Shown here: positions 6,822-15,388 of the stretch, piece by piece | How the letters are laid out: each line of letters starts with the position of its first letter | Numbering within the stretch: the stretch's first letter is position 1 | Origin: a bacterium | GTDB taxonomy: Archaea; Thermoplasmatota; Thermoplasmata; Lutacidiplasmatales; UBA184 | Reading direction: 5' to 3' | Assembly: GCA_027309555.1 (NCBI GenBank) | Contig: DAIDCO010000010.1 | Location: 1-46,309, forward strand | DNA: 46,309 nucleotides | Notes under the pieces: model-generated | What the model was told of the DNA's origin: nothing | Databases searched by the model: none | Seen by the model: the letters and a program-made list of their open reading frames with translations, nothing else | Translations under genes and position numbers: made by a program

Positions 6822-9668
6822 ATGCCTGCACCGTCCGAGGTCATTCGCATCCGCGGCGCCCGCCAGCACAACCTCAAGAACGTCAGCCTCGAGCTTCCCC
6901 GCGGCAAGTTCATCGTCATCACGGGCGTCAGCGGATCGGGCAAGTCGTCGCTCGCCTTCGACACGCTCTATGCGGAGGGCCAGCGCCGCTACATCGAGAG
7001 CCTCTCCTCGTACGCACGACAGTTCCTCGGGCAGCTCGACAAGCCCGACGTCGATGCGATCGAGGGACTTTCCCCGTCGATCGCCATCGAGCAGCGTTCG
7101 GGCAGCCGCAATCCCCGCTCGACCGTCGGGACCGTGACCGAGATCTACGACTTCTTGCGACTGCTCTACGCGCGCATCGGGACCCCCCACTGCCCGAACG
7201 ACGGGCAAGAGATCGCCCCCCAATCGATCGACCGGATCGCCGCCGCGGTCCTCAGCCGCGCCCGGGGCGAGAAGGTCGACCTCCTCGCCCCCGTCGTGCG
7301 GGCGAAGAAAGGGGAGCATCGGGACGTCCTCGACGGACTGCGGAAGACCGGCTACCGTCGGTTCGTCATCGATGGCGTCGAGATCCGCCTGCCGGGCGCC
7401 GAGATCCGTCTCGAGAAGAACAAGAAGCACTCGATCGAGGTCGTGGTCGACAGCTTCGAGGTCGGGTCGGACGAGGAGAGCCGGCTGACCGAATCGCTCA
7501 CGCTCGCGAGAGAGCTCGGGGACGGGCTCGTCGTCCTCCGGCGGCCGGGCGGGGTGCGGGAGACGTTCTCGAGCCGGCGTGCCTGCCCCCGTTGCGGCTT
7601 CTCGGTCGAGGAGCTCACTCCGCGGATGTTCTCGTTCAATAATCCGATGGGCGCCTGCTCCGAGTGCCTCGGCATCGGAGCGACCTTGCACGCCGAGCCC
7701 GACCGCATCATCCCGGACAAAGACAAGCCGCTCGGGAAGGCGATCGCGGTTTGGGGGCTCACGCCGAGCGCGAGTTCTCTTGCCCGCTTCGGCAAGGCGT
7801 TCGGCTACGACCCGCGGCGGCCGGCGCGCGAGCTCTCCCCCGACGGCTGGAAGGCGATGATGTATGGTTCGACCCGCGACGTCGGCGGCGCGGTCGGCGG
7901 GGCCGCGGAGTGGTGGATGGGCTCGGGGTGGCTCCGCGAAGGGCTGATCAACGCGGTGGAGCGCCGCTGGAAGTCGACCAAGAGCGAGGGAGCGAAGGAG
8001 TACTACCTCGGTTTCATGTCGTTCGTGCCGTGCCGTTCGTGCCGCGGGCGACGCCTCAAGCCCGAGAGCCTCGCGGTGACGGTCGAGGGCCGGTCGATCG
8101 CGGACGTTGCGGGGATGACGGTGTCGGACGCGGCCGCCCTGTTCCGCGCGCTGAAGCTCGCCGAGCGCGACGAGCAGATCGTCGGGCAGGTCGTGAAGGA
8201 GATCCGCGCACGGATCGGGTTCCTCGAGAACGTCGGACTCACCTATCTCACGCTCGACCGCGGGTCCGGCACTCTTTCGGGGGGCGAGTCCGAGCGCATC
8301 GCGCTCGCGACCCAGATCGGTTCGGGGCTCGTCGGGGTCCTCTACATCCTGGACGAGCCGTCGATCGGCCTCCACCCCCGGGACCACGCCCGGCTGCTGG
8401 CGACCCTCAAAGCCCTGCGGGACGTCGGCAACACCCTCCTCGTGGTCGAGCACGACGAGATGACGATGCGGGAGTCGGACTGGCTCGTCGACCTCGGCCC
8501 GGAGGCCGGCGTCCACGGCGGCGAGGTCCTGTACTGCGGCCCTCCGGACCGCATCGCGGGGACTCCCCGCTCGCTGACCGCCGACTACCTCTCGGGCCGC
8601 CGGTCGATTCCGGTGCCCGACGTGCGCGCGCGGCCCGGCGCGCGCGCCCTCACGATCCACGGGCCACGGGAGCGCAACCTGAAGGGCGATCCCGTGCGGA
8701 TCCCGCTCGGCCTCTTTGTCGCCCTCTCGGGCGTCTCGGGCAGCGGAAAATCGACCATCCTCGAGGAGATCCTCTACAAGGCCGTCCAGCGCCACCTCGG
8801 ACTGGGGCGGGCGACCCCCGGGCGCCACGACTACATCGAAGGGATCGACGAGGTCGACCGGGTGCTGTTCATCGATCAGTCGCCGATCGGCCGGACCCCC
8901 CGATCGAACCCGGCGACGTACACCGGCATCATGACCCCGATCCGCGAGTTGTTCGCGAGCCTCCCCGAGGCGAAAGCCCGGGGGTTCGCGCCGGGGCGGT
9001 TCAGCTTCAACGTCGCGGGGGGACGGTGCGAGACGTGCGAGGGCGATGGGGTGCTCCGGTACGAGATGCACTTCCTCCCCGACGTCTACGTCACGTGCGA
9101 AGAGTGCGGTGGCCGACGGTTCAACGCCGAGACCCTCGAGGTGACGTTCAAGGGCCGGACGATCGCGGACGTTCTCGGGATGACGGTGGACGAAGCGCTC
9201 GCGTTTTTCGCGAACCAGCGCCGCATCGCGACGCGGCTCCAGCTCCTACGCGATGTCGGCCTCGGCTACATCCACCTCGGGCAGAGCGCGACGACGCTCT
9301 CGGGCGGGGAGGCGCAGCGGATCAAGATCGCCTTCGAGCTCGCGAAGCCCCCGACGGGAAAGACGCTCTACCTCCTCGACGAGCCCACGACCGGCCTCCA
9401 CTTCGCCGATGTCGAGCGGCTCCTCCAGGTGCTGTTCCGCCTGCGCTCGGGCGGCAACACGGTGGTGGTGATCGAGCACAACCTCGACGTGCTCAAGTCC
9501 GCCGACTGGTTGATCGACCTCGGCCCTGAGGGCGGCGACGCGGGCGGCCACCTGATCGCCGAAGGGACGCCCGAAACGGTGGCCGGGATCCCTGCCTCGC
9601 ACACCGGCCGCTTCCTCGCGCCGCTGGTTCGCCCGTCCCTGGCGGTCGTGCGTCGCGCGCGGGCATGA
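6822..9668 (+). CDS. uvrA: Excinuclease ABC subunit A
   Basis: A 948-aa UvrA, the damage-sensing ATPase of nucleotide excision repair. It has two ABC modules: Walker A GVSGSGKSS near residue 35 and GVSGSGKST near 637, and signature motifs LSGGESERI near 485 and LSGGEAQRI near 826. Zinc modules are CPRCGF with CSECLG in the first half and CETCEG with CEECGG in the second. YIESLSSYARQFLGQ is the typical UvrA N-terminal motif. The ATG at 6822 is chosen because PAPSEVIRIRGARQHNLKNV is the usual N terminus and GGAGG (6813-6817) sits at good spacing. The frame is open far upstream, but only as a shadow of the creatininase gene. UvrA in archaea is a bacterial-type gene thought to have been gained by transfer. 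Confidence 0.97.
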   Translation: MPAPSEVIRIRGARQHNLKNVSLELPRGKFIVITGVSGSGKSSLAFDTLYAEGQRRYIESLSSYARQFLGQLDKPDVDAIEGLSPSIAIEQRSGSRNPRSTVGTVTEIYDFLRLLYARIGTPHCPNDGQEIAPQSIDRIAAAVLSRARGEKVDLLAPVVRAKKGEHRDVLDGLRKTGYRRFVIDGVEIRLPGAEIRLEKNKKHSIEVVVDSFEVGSDEESRLTESLTLARELGDGLVVLRRPGGVRETFSSRRACPRCGFSVEELTPRMFSFNNPMGACSECLGIGATLHAEPDRIIPDKDKPLGKAIAVWGLTPSASSLARFGKAFGYDPRRPARELSPDGWKAMMYGSTRDVGGAVGGAAEWWMGSGWLREGLINAVERRWKSTKSEGAKEYYLGFMSFVPCRSCRGRRLKPESLAVTVEGRSIADVAGMTVSDAAALFRALKLAERDEQIVGQVVKEIRARIGFLENVGLTYLTLDRGSGTLSGGESERIALATQIGSGLVGVLYILDEPSIGLHPRDHARLLATLKALRDVGNTLLVVEHDEMTMRESDWLVDLGPEAGVHGGEVLYCGPPDRIAGTPRSLTADYLSGRRSIPVPDVRARPGARALTIHGPRERNLKGDPVRIPLGLFVALSGVSGSGKSTILEEILYKAVQRHLGLGRATPGRHDYIEGIDEVDRVLFIDQSPIGRTPRSNPATYTGIMTPIRELFASLPEAKARGFAPGRFSFNVAGGRCETCEGDGVLRYEMHFLPDVYVTCEECGGRRFNAETLEVTFKGRTIADVLGMTVDEALAFFANQRRIATRLQLLRDVGLGYIHLGQSATTLSGGEAQRIKIAFELAKPPTGKTLYLLDEPTTGLHFADVERLLQVLFRLRSGGNTVVVIEHNLDVLKSADWLIDLGPEGGDAGGHLIAEGTPETVAGIPASHTGRFLAPLVRPSLAVVRRARA

Positions 9669-11401
9669 CCGAGCAGCGTCGGGCCGATCCCCCATCGTTC
9701 GTTCCCGCGAGCCAGCTCGCGGCGGCGACCGGCGAGGGGTTCCGGCCGGGACCGGACGTCCCAGGGGTCTACCTTTTCCGCTCCGCCGGCGGAGAGGTCG
9801 TCTACGTCGGGAAGGCACGCAACCTGCGCCGCCGCGTGCTCGACCACCTACGGGCCCGCATCGAGAAGGACGGCACGATCCTCGCGCAGAGCGCGAGCGT
9901 CGAGTTCGTGCCGACCGCCAACGAGCGGGAGGCGTTGCTTCTCGAGGCGAGCCTGGTCAAGCAGTACCAGCCGCCGCTCAACGTCCTCCTGAAAGACGAC
10001 AAGAGCTACCCGTACCTCGCGGTCACCATCGGCGAGGAAGTGCCGCGGGTCCTACTCGTACGGCGGCCCCGCCGTCGGTCGGGCGTCCTGCTCTTCGGCC
10101 CGTACACGAGCGCCCGGGAGGCGCGGGGAGTCGAACGCCTCCTCTCCGATCTCTTCCAGCTCCGACGGTGCGTTCGGCTCCCGAAGGAGGCGTGCCTGTA
10201 CTATCACCTCAAGGTCTGCAGCGCCCCGTGCATCGGGGCGATCGGCGGCGACGAGTACCGGGCCCGCGTCGACCAGGCGGTCGACATTCTGCGCGGCCGG
10301 ACCGCGCTCGTCCGCCCCGCGGTCGAGGAGGAGATGCGACACGCGTCCGCCCGCGAGGAGTTCGAGCGGGCGGCCCTCTTGCGCGATGCCCTCCAGGGGC
10401 TCGGGGCCCTCCGCGAGCGCCAGTCGGTGATCGGCCGGGGGGCCGGACGCGTCGACGTCCTCGCACTCGCCTATCCGACGGACGCGGCGACCCTGCGCGT
10501 CGCGGTCGGGCTCGTACGGGTCGAGGACGGGGAGGTCCGCCAGACCGAGCCGCACCTCGTCGCGATCCCGGCCGATGACGTCCCCGAGCCGGGCGAGGTG
10601 CTGCGCCAGTTCCTTTCCCAGTACTATGGGAACCAGTTCGAGCTGCCGGAACGGATCCTCGTCGCCGGGCCCCGGCCGGCGGGAATCGACGCGACCCTCG
10701 ACGAGCTGTTCGGCTATCGGGGGATCGAGGTGGAGTTCCGGCCGACCGGCCGGTACGCCGGGATCGGCCGGCTCGCCGAGCGGCTCGCGCGCGCGACCGT
10801 CGACCAGGTCGTGCCTCGGGCCGCCCCGCGCGAGGTCCTCCTCGCGCTGCAGAGCCTCCTCACCCTCCCGACGATCCCGAACCGCATCGAGGGGATCGAT
10901 ATCTCGATCTTTCAGGGCGCGGAAGCGGTCGGCTCCGTGGTCGTCTTCGAGCGGGGCATCGCGAAACGGTCGGAGTACCGTCGCTTCCGCATCCGCTCGG
11001 TCGAAGGGACGAACGACTTTGCGATGGTCGCCGAGGTCGTCCGCCGCCGCTACCTCCGACGGCAGGCCGAAGCGGAGGTCCTCCCCGACCTCCTCCTGAT
11101 CGACGGCGGGGCCGGTCAGCTGTCGGCGGCGCTTTCCTCTCTCGCCGCCCTGGGCCTCGCCGGGACGATCCCGACCGCCGGTCTCGCGAAGCGCGAAGAG
11201 GAACTGTACCTTCCCGACCGGACCGAGCCGCTCCGCCCGAATCCGAACGTGCCTCCGATGCTGCTGCTTCGGGCCGTTCGGGACGAGGCCCATCGATTCG
11301 CGGTCACGTACCACCGGACACGGCGGCGGATGCGACTGCGCGACGAGTTCACGGGGGCTTCCGCGGCCGGCGCGCGGCCCCCCGACCGGGGCCCCGGGTG
11401 A
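9665..11401 (+). CDS. uvrC: Excinuclease ABC subunit C
   Basis: A 578-aa UvrC, which makes both incisions in the UvrABC pathway. The N-terminal GIY-YIG nuclease is plain (GVYLFRSAGGEVVYVGKARNL), followed by the central Cys-containing segment (CLYYHLKVCSAPCIG), the UVR UvrB-binding motif region (EEFERAALLRDAL), and the C-terminal RNase H-like nuclease (IEGIDISIFQGAEAVGSVVVFE, with its first Asp). The C-terminal helix-hairpin-helix pair of the longer bacterial enzymes is not evident. The ATG overlaps the uvrA stop (ATGA). uvrB is not in this window. The last 53 bases overlap the convergent DinB-like gene. Confidence 0.96.
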   Translation: MTEQRRADPPSFVPASQLAAATGEGFRPGPDVPGVYLFRSAGGEVVYVGKARNLRRRVLDHLRARIEKDGTILAQSASVEFVPTANEREALLLEASLVKQYQPPLNVLLKDDKSYPYLAVTIGEEVPRVLLVRRPRRRSGVLLFGPYTSAREARGVERLLSDLFQLRRCVRLPKEACLYYHLKVCSAPCIGAIGGDEYRARVDQAVDILRGRTALVRPAVEEEMRHASAREEFERAALLRDALQGLGALRERQSVIGRGAGRVDVLALAYPTDAATLRVAVGLVRVEDGEVRQTEPHLVAIPADDVPEPGEVLRQFLSQYYGNQFELPERILVAGPRPAGIDATLDELFGYRGIEVEFRPTGRYAGIGRLAERLARATVDQVVPRAAPREVLLALQSLLTLPTIPNRIEGIDISIFQGAEAVGSVVVFERGIAKRSEYRRFRIRSVEGTNDFAMVAEVVRRRYLRRQAEAEVLPDLLLIDGGAGQLSAALSSLAALGLAGTIPTAGLAKREEELYLPDRTEPLRPNPNVPPMLLLRAVRDEAHRFAVTYHRTRRRMRLRDEFTGASAAGARPPDRGPG

Positions 11402-11900
11402 CCTCGATCCAGGTCATCCGCGTCGAGGCCACGTCGGCCTGCCAGAGCGCTGCGATGACCTCGCCGAGGTGGTGAGCCTCTTCGAGGGTCGTTTGCAGGA
11501 AGGCGTCGCCGACCGTGTAGGTGCCCGGCATCCAGGGGGCCCGAACGGTGCGAGCGAAATCGCGCCCGGAGAGGTGGTCGACGGTCTCGGCCGCGCTGGA
11601 CCAGACCCGCGCAGAGTACGCGCGCAGTCCTTTCCAGTCGGTCGGATGGCGGTCCCGCTCGCTGAACCGGCGGGTGAGCTCTCGCGTCCGTCCCGGTACG
11701 ATGTAGACGAGCCAGGCCTCGTGCACGTGGAGGATGTGCACGAGGGTCGCGAAGAGCGTGTGATGGCCGATCTCGCGTTCCGCGAAAGCCGCGCGGCGGG
11801 GAAGTCGGGCAACCCGGCGCGCGAACCGGTCGAAAACGGCACGGTTGTAGTCGAGGAGCTCGCGAGCCTCGGCAGCGGACCGAACCAGGGAGGTGGGCAT
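11349..11900 (-). CDS. DinB/DUF664-like four-helix-bundle protein
   Basis: A 183-aa putative metal-binding helical bundle of the DinB superfamily. Members use a triad of histidines, and many act as thiol transferases or damage-inducible proteins of unknown activity. The sequence shows HTLFATLVHILHVHEAWLVY in helix 2 and EEAHHLGEVIAALWQ in the last helix, which give three or more candidate ligands. It converges on uvrC and shares 53 bases with it, so its last 17 codons (a Gly/Arg/Pro-rich tail) are constrained by two proteins. The exact reaction cannot be told from sequence. Confidence 0.8.
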   Translation of the reverse strand: MPTSLVRSAAEARELLDYNRAVFDRFARRVARLPRRAAFAEREIGHHTLFATLVHILHVHEAWLVYIVPGRTRELTRRFSERDRHPTDWKGLRAYSARVWSSAAETVDHLSGRDFARTVRAPWMPGTYTVGDAFLQTTLEEAHHLGEVIAALWQADVASTRMTWIEVTRGPGRGAARRPRKPP

Positions 11901-11975
11901 GCCGCCCCTACGGCCGGTCCACTCTTAGAACTGCGGGGGGGGGCGACGCGCGATGCTCGGGAGCTGGCGGGCAGC

Positions 11976-12734
11976 CTAGCGGCCACCCGAGCGCCGTTCG
12001 GGCGCGCCGATGAACGGCAACCCCTGCACGCGCCGGGCGACCTCGGTCGGAGCGAGGCGACGCAGCTCGGCCTCCGGCTCCAGGATCGCGACGTCGAGGG
12101 CTTCCGCCGCAAACGGCGTCGGCGAACCTTCGGCGACCGCTTGCACGGCGAGCTTGAAGGCGGCCTCCTCGGTCAGGTGCTCCGGGACCTTCTCCTCGAG
12201 ATAGTCGGCGACCGCCCGGCGGTTGCGGCCGATGGCATAGGCCTTCCATCCGATCGTCGCGCCGCTCGGGTCGAGCTCGACGAGTCCGGGGACTCCGCCG
12301 ATGAACCCGCCGAGGAGCAGCGACACGGCGAACGGACGGGTGCCGCCGAACTGCGTGTACTGCTGGAGCAGGGTGCCGAGGGCGTGGGCCAGGAGCGTGT
12401 AGGGGCCGGCTTCGCCGTAGGTGAGCCGATGGCGCTGAGCCTCGACCCGCAGGAACTCGACGAGCACGCGCGAGTCCGCGATGAGCCCCGCCGTGACGCA
12501 GCCGAGCCCGGCGTCAATCGCGAAGCTCTTCTCGATCGAACCCGCCTCCGCGAGCGAACTCACGGGCAGGTTGCGGAACGCCACGAAGACGATCCCTCCG
12601 TCGTACGTCACCGCCACCGCGGTGCCTCCCATTTGGATCGCCTGGAGGGCGTACTCTACCTGGAAGAGCCGACCGTCGGGGGAGAAGACGGTGCTCGCGC
12701 GGTCGTAGGCCATCTGACCCGGTTGCATCTCCAT
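11976..12734 (-). CDS. psmA: 20S proteasome alpha subunit
   Basis: A 252-aa alpha subunit of the archaeal proteasome. MQPGQMAYDRASTVFSPDGR followed by LFQVEYALQA is the alpha-subunit N terminus and H0 gate helix and is very close to that of Thermoplasma acidophilum. The gene may start at 12734 (MEMQPG) or two codons later at 12728 (MQPG), which fits the family better. Alpha subunits form the outer gating rings. Lys in SIEKSF matches the Lys66 that binds the C termini of activators. The beta subunit is not in the window. About 240 bases separate it from the divergent radical SAM gene. Confidence 0.96.
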   Translation of the reverse strand: MEMQPGQMAYDRASTVFSPDGRLFQVEYALQAIQMGGTAVAVTYDGGIVFVAFRNLPVSSLAEAGSIEKSFAIDAGLGCVTAGLIADSRVLVEFLRVEAQRHRLTYGEAGPYTLLAHALGTLLQQYTQFGGTRPFAVSLLLGGFIGGVPGLVELDPSGATIGWKAYAIGRNRRAVADYLEEKVPEHLTEEAAFKLAVQAVAEGSPTPFAAEALDVAILEPEAELRRLAPTEVARRVQGLPFIGAPERRSGGR

Positions 12735-12941
12735 CGCCGTCGCGCCCCCGAAAGTGAGGCTGGCGAATCGAGGGGGGGATTTGAGCCTGCGCCTTCGCTC
12801 TCCCTCCCCCCACTAGGTGGCGTTCGGTCACCACGGGAACGTCGCGTCGCTCGTTCGTGAACGGCTCGGGTGGGTTCCGCGCCGCCGGCAGGGGCTCGCT
12901 CTGGGCCCGTCTCGGAGGGCCTCCGGTGGAGCCGGGCAACG

Positions 12942-12949
12942 CTTATCCC
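12942..12949 (+). promoter_or_regulatory. TATA-like box for the radical SAM gene
   Basis: CTTATCCC lies 26-33 bases before ATG 12975. The match to an archaeal TATA box is partial, but the position supports this ATG as a leaderless start. Confidence 0.4.
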
Positions 12950-12974
12950 TCCCACCCCGCCTGCTTCCGTTCCC

Positions 12975-14114
12975 ATGGCGCCGAACCGTCTCCACCTCCT
13001 GCCCATGGCCTCGAGTCACCGTGGGGCGCTCTCTCCGGCCTGCGTTCAGTGCACGGAGGGCCGCAAGATGGTGCTGTTCGTTACGGGGGTCTGCCGATTC
13101 CGATGTTTTTACTGTCCCGTCTCCCCGAACCGGAACCAGAAAGACGTCGTCTACGCGAACGAACGCCGCGTCTTCGCCGACGACGACCTGCTCGACGAGG
13201 TCCGCGCGATCGGCGCGGCCGGCACCGGGATCACGGGCGGTGACCCGCTCGGGGTCGTCGATCGGGTCGAGCATTACGTGCGCCTGCTCAAGCGGACGTT
13301 CGGCCCATCGCACAACATCCACCTCTACACCCACGAGCCGAACGCGGAGAAGCTTGCGCGTCTCGCCGCGGCGGGCCTCGACGAGTTCCGCCTCCACATC
13401 CCGCACTACCTGTGGGGGCCGCTCTCCACCGAGGGAAGCGCCTACCGCGCCGTCCTCGAGGCCGCCCCGGACTGGGGGATCCGCCGGGGGGTCGAGATCC
13501 CCGTGCTGCCCGACAAGGCGGCGGAGCTGCGCCGACTGCTCCGCACCCTGGACACGATCGGGGTGGACTTCGTCAACCTCAACGAGCTCGAGTTCTCGGA
13601 AACGAACGAGCAGAAGATGGTCGAACGCGGCTATCGGACCGATCCCCGGAACGGCTGGGGGGTCCGGGGCAGCCGGGCCGTCGCCGAAGCGGTCGTGCGC
13701 GAGATGCGTCTTCGCGTGCCGGTGCACTACTGTTCTTCCCGGTTCAAGGACGGCGTCCAGCTTCGCCAGCGTTTGCTCCGTCGTGCCGAGCGCACGGCGC
13801 CCTCGTTCGCGGACCGCACCTCGGACGGAACCGTGGTCTTGGGGGTCGTGGAGGCGACGGCGGCTCGCGACCTGCCGCGCTGGGCATCCCGCGTCGCGCG
13901 CCGGCTCCGGGTGGGGCCGGACGACTACCGCCTGGACGTCGCGCGCCGTCGGGTCGAGCTCGGGGCCGACGCCTTGCGCACCGCCGCCCGGCGCCTGCCG
14001 TGGCCCGCCTTCGAGATCGAAGTGTACCCGACCTCGGACGCGCTCGAGGTCGAACGGGCACCGCTCAACTCCGCCGCCCTCGTCAAGGTCGGTGCCGCGG
14101 ACGGGGGCACGTAG
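12975..14114 (+). CDS. Radical SAM protein (COG2108-like, related to pyruvate formate-lyase activating enzymes)
   Basis: A 379-aa radical SAM enzyme. CRFRCFYC is the CxxxCxxC motif that binds the 4Fe-4S cluster, and TGGDP is the SAM-binding GGE-like turn. It is preceded by an extra pair of cysteines (CVQCTEGRKM), typical of an archaeal group of uncharacterised proteins related to activases. The rest follows a TIM-barrel pattern (EFRLHIPHYLWG, DFVNLNELEF). The start at 12975 fits the upstream TATA-like box. An in-frame ATG at 13005 is an alternative. The substrate is unknown. The 3' end overlaps the tail of a small zinc protein on the other strand. Confidence 0.85.
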   Translation: MAPNRLHLLPMASSHRGALSPACVQCTEGRKMVLFVTGVCRFRCFYCPVSPNRNQKDVVYANERRVFADDDLLDEVRAIGAAGTGITGGDPLGVVDRVEHYVRLLKRTFGPSHNIHLYTHEPNAEKLARLAAAGLDEFRLHIPHYLWGPLSTEGSAYRAVLEAAPDWGIRRGVEIPVLPDKAAELRRLLRTLDTIGVDFVNLNELEFSETNEQKMVERGYRTDPRNGWGVRGSRAVAEAVVREMRLRVPVHYCSSRFKDGVQLRQRLLRRAERTAPSFADRTSDGTVVLGVVEATAARDLPRWASRVARRLRVGPDDYRLDVARRRVELGADALRTAARRLPWPAFEIEVYPTSDALEVERAPLNSAALVKVGAADGGT

Positions 14115-14296
14115 CCTTCGTCGCACTCGTGCCCTCCCCACGTGAGGTAGCGCGTATCGCCCCGACGGTTCTTGATCGAACACGGACCCCAGCCTCCGTT
14201 CTCGGCCCCGTACCACATCGGGCAATCCTGGCAGTGGAGCGGCTCTCGGGAGGGCGCGCTCCGGGTCCGCCGTGGGGAGACGGCCCGAGCGGTCAC
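13925..14296 (-). CDS. Small cysteine-rich (probable zinc-binding) protein coupled to folD
   Basis: A gene of up to 123 aa that is easy to miss because it starts with GTG and its frame continues from folD's side. Residues 21-62 hold the recognisable core: HCQDCPMWYG, a Cys at 39 in GGWGPCSIKN, and WGGHECDEGY (Cys22, Cys25, Cys39, Cys58, His56). This looks like a four-ligand zinc or iron site. The GTG at 14296 overlaps the folD stop (GTGA on the minus strand), as expected for translational coupling. The tail after residue 65 overlaps the radical SAM coding region and is low in complexity, so the functional domain is probably the first 65 residues. I know of no assigned function. Confidence 0.65.
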   Translation of the reverse strand: MTARAVSPRRTRSAPSREPLHCQDCPMWYGAENGGWGPCSIKNRRGDTRYLTWGGHECDEGYVPPSAAPTLTRAAELSGARSTSSASEVGYTSISKAGHGRRRAAVRKASAPSSTRRRATSRR

Positions 14297-15186
14297 GGGC
14301 TCCCCTCGGGAAGGGTCGCTCGTTCCCAGGCGCGCACGCAGTTCGCCATCAGTTCCGCGACGGTGACGGGGCCGACCCCTCCCGGAACCGGCGTGAACGA
14401 ACGGGCCCAGCCGTCGAGCGACGCGGCATCGGCGTCGCCGGCGGCTCGCACCGTGCCCGGCCGCTCGGGATCGGGGACGCTCGAGAGGCCGACGTCCACG
14501 ATGTGCGCCCCCTCGGGAACATTGGCGCGGGTCAGGAGCCCGGGCTGTCCCACGCACGAGAAGATGGTCCGGGCGTCGGCGAGGACGCGGGAGAGGTCCC
14601 GGGTCCGCGAGTGGGCGACCGTCACAGTGGCGTGGATCCCTTCCGCCTTCCCCATGAGGAGGAGCGCGGTCGGAAGCCCCACGGTCTCGGAACGGCCGAG
14701 CACTACGACCCGCTCGCCCTCGAGCGGAAGGTGATAGTGTCGGGCAATGTCGATCGCGGCCCGCGCGACCGCCGGTGTGTGGACCGGTCGCTGGGCGACC
14801 AGCCGACCGAGATTCTCGACTCCCACCCCGTCCACGTCCTTCCCGGCCCGCACCTCGGAGATCGCCCGGGAGTAGTCGAACGGCGCTGGGAGAGGGTGCT
14901 CGAGCAGTATCGCGTGCACCCCAGGGTCCTGGTCCAGGGAGCGCAGCCGGGCGAGCAGTTCGGCCGGACCGGCGTCGGGCGGGAGCGCTTCGTCGCGAAA
15001 GGCGATGCCGACGTCGGCAGCGGCCTTCGACTGGCGCTTGAGATAGAAGCGGAACGGGCTTTCGACCCCCCGGTGAACGCTCACGAGCGAGGGCGGCGGC
15101 GCGCCCGCCCGACGGGCGCCGATGGCGCCGCGGCTCTCCGCCTGTATGCGGTCCGCGATCGGCTTGCCGAGAAGGCGCTCGGTCAC
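14293..15186 (-). CDS. folD: Bifunctional methylenetetrahydrofolate dehydrogenase / cyclohydrolase (FolD), altered active site
   Basis: A 297-aa FolD, which interconverts methylene-, methenyl- and formyl-tetrahydrofolate with NADP. KDVDGVGVENLGRL (Asp119), VVVLGRSETVGLPTALLL (dinucleotide binding) and TPVPGGVGPVTVA are diagnostic. Aligned without gaps to the E. coli enzyme, the active-site pattern YxxxK reads Y48...Q52, so the catalytic Lys54 is Gln, and Gln98 is Glu96 (ILLEHPLP). The GTG at 15186 is chosen because homology starts there (TERLLGKPIAD) and a TATA-like box lies 31-38 bases upstream. Its stop overlaps the start of a small Cys-rich gene. It is divergent from lonB. Confidence 0.9.
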   Translation of the reverse strand: MTERLLGKPIADRIQAESRGAIGARRAGAPPPSLVSVHRGVESPFRFYLKRQSKAAADVGIAFRDEALPPDAGPAELLARLRSLDQDPGVHAILLEHPLPAPFDYSRAISEVRAGKDVDGVGVENLGRLVAQRPVHTPAVARAAIDIARHYHLPLEGERVVVLGRSETVGLPTALLLMGKAEGIHATVTVAHSRTRDLSRVLADARTIFSCVGQPGLLTRANVPEGAHIVDVGLSSVPDPERPGTVRAAGDADAASLDGWARSFTPVPGGVGPVTVAELMANCVRAWERATLPEGSP

Positions 15187-15216
15187 GGGGGACCTCCTCG
15201 GGTCGAGCCCGGTTCG

Positions 15217-15224
15217 ATAGATAA
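15217..15224 (-). promoter_or_regulatory. TATA box for folD
   Basis: TTATCTAT on the minus strand, 31-38 bases before GTG 15186, giving a leaderless or nearly leaderless mRNA. Confidence 0.5.
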
Positions 15225-15323
15225 CGAGCCGCCCCCGGCCGGTGCTCGGTGACGGGTCCCGGGTCCCCTGCAAGGCACGGACGCCCGGACCGCGAGTCGA
15301 CGCTCCCTCTCGCCCCGAAGGGA

Positions 15324-15330
15324 TTTATAT
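15324..15330 (+). promoter_or_regulatory. TATA box for the lonB operon
   Basis: TTTATAT on the plus strand. Transcription should start near 15353, which leaves about 35 bases of leader before ATG 15389. An in-frame ATG at 15329 lies inside the box and so cannot be the start. Confidence 0.6.
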
Positions 15331-15388
15331 GGACCCCCGCTTCGTTCTTCTGGCGCGACGACCCGGAGGCTCGGGCCGGAACGCTGCC

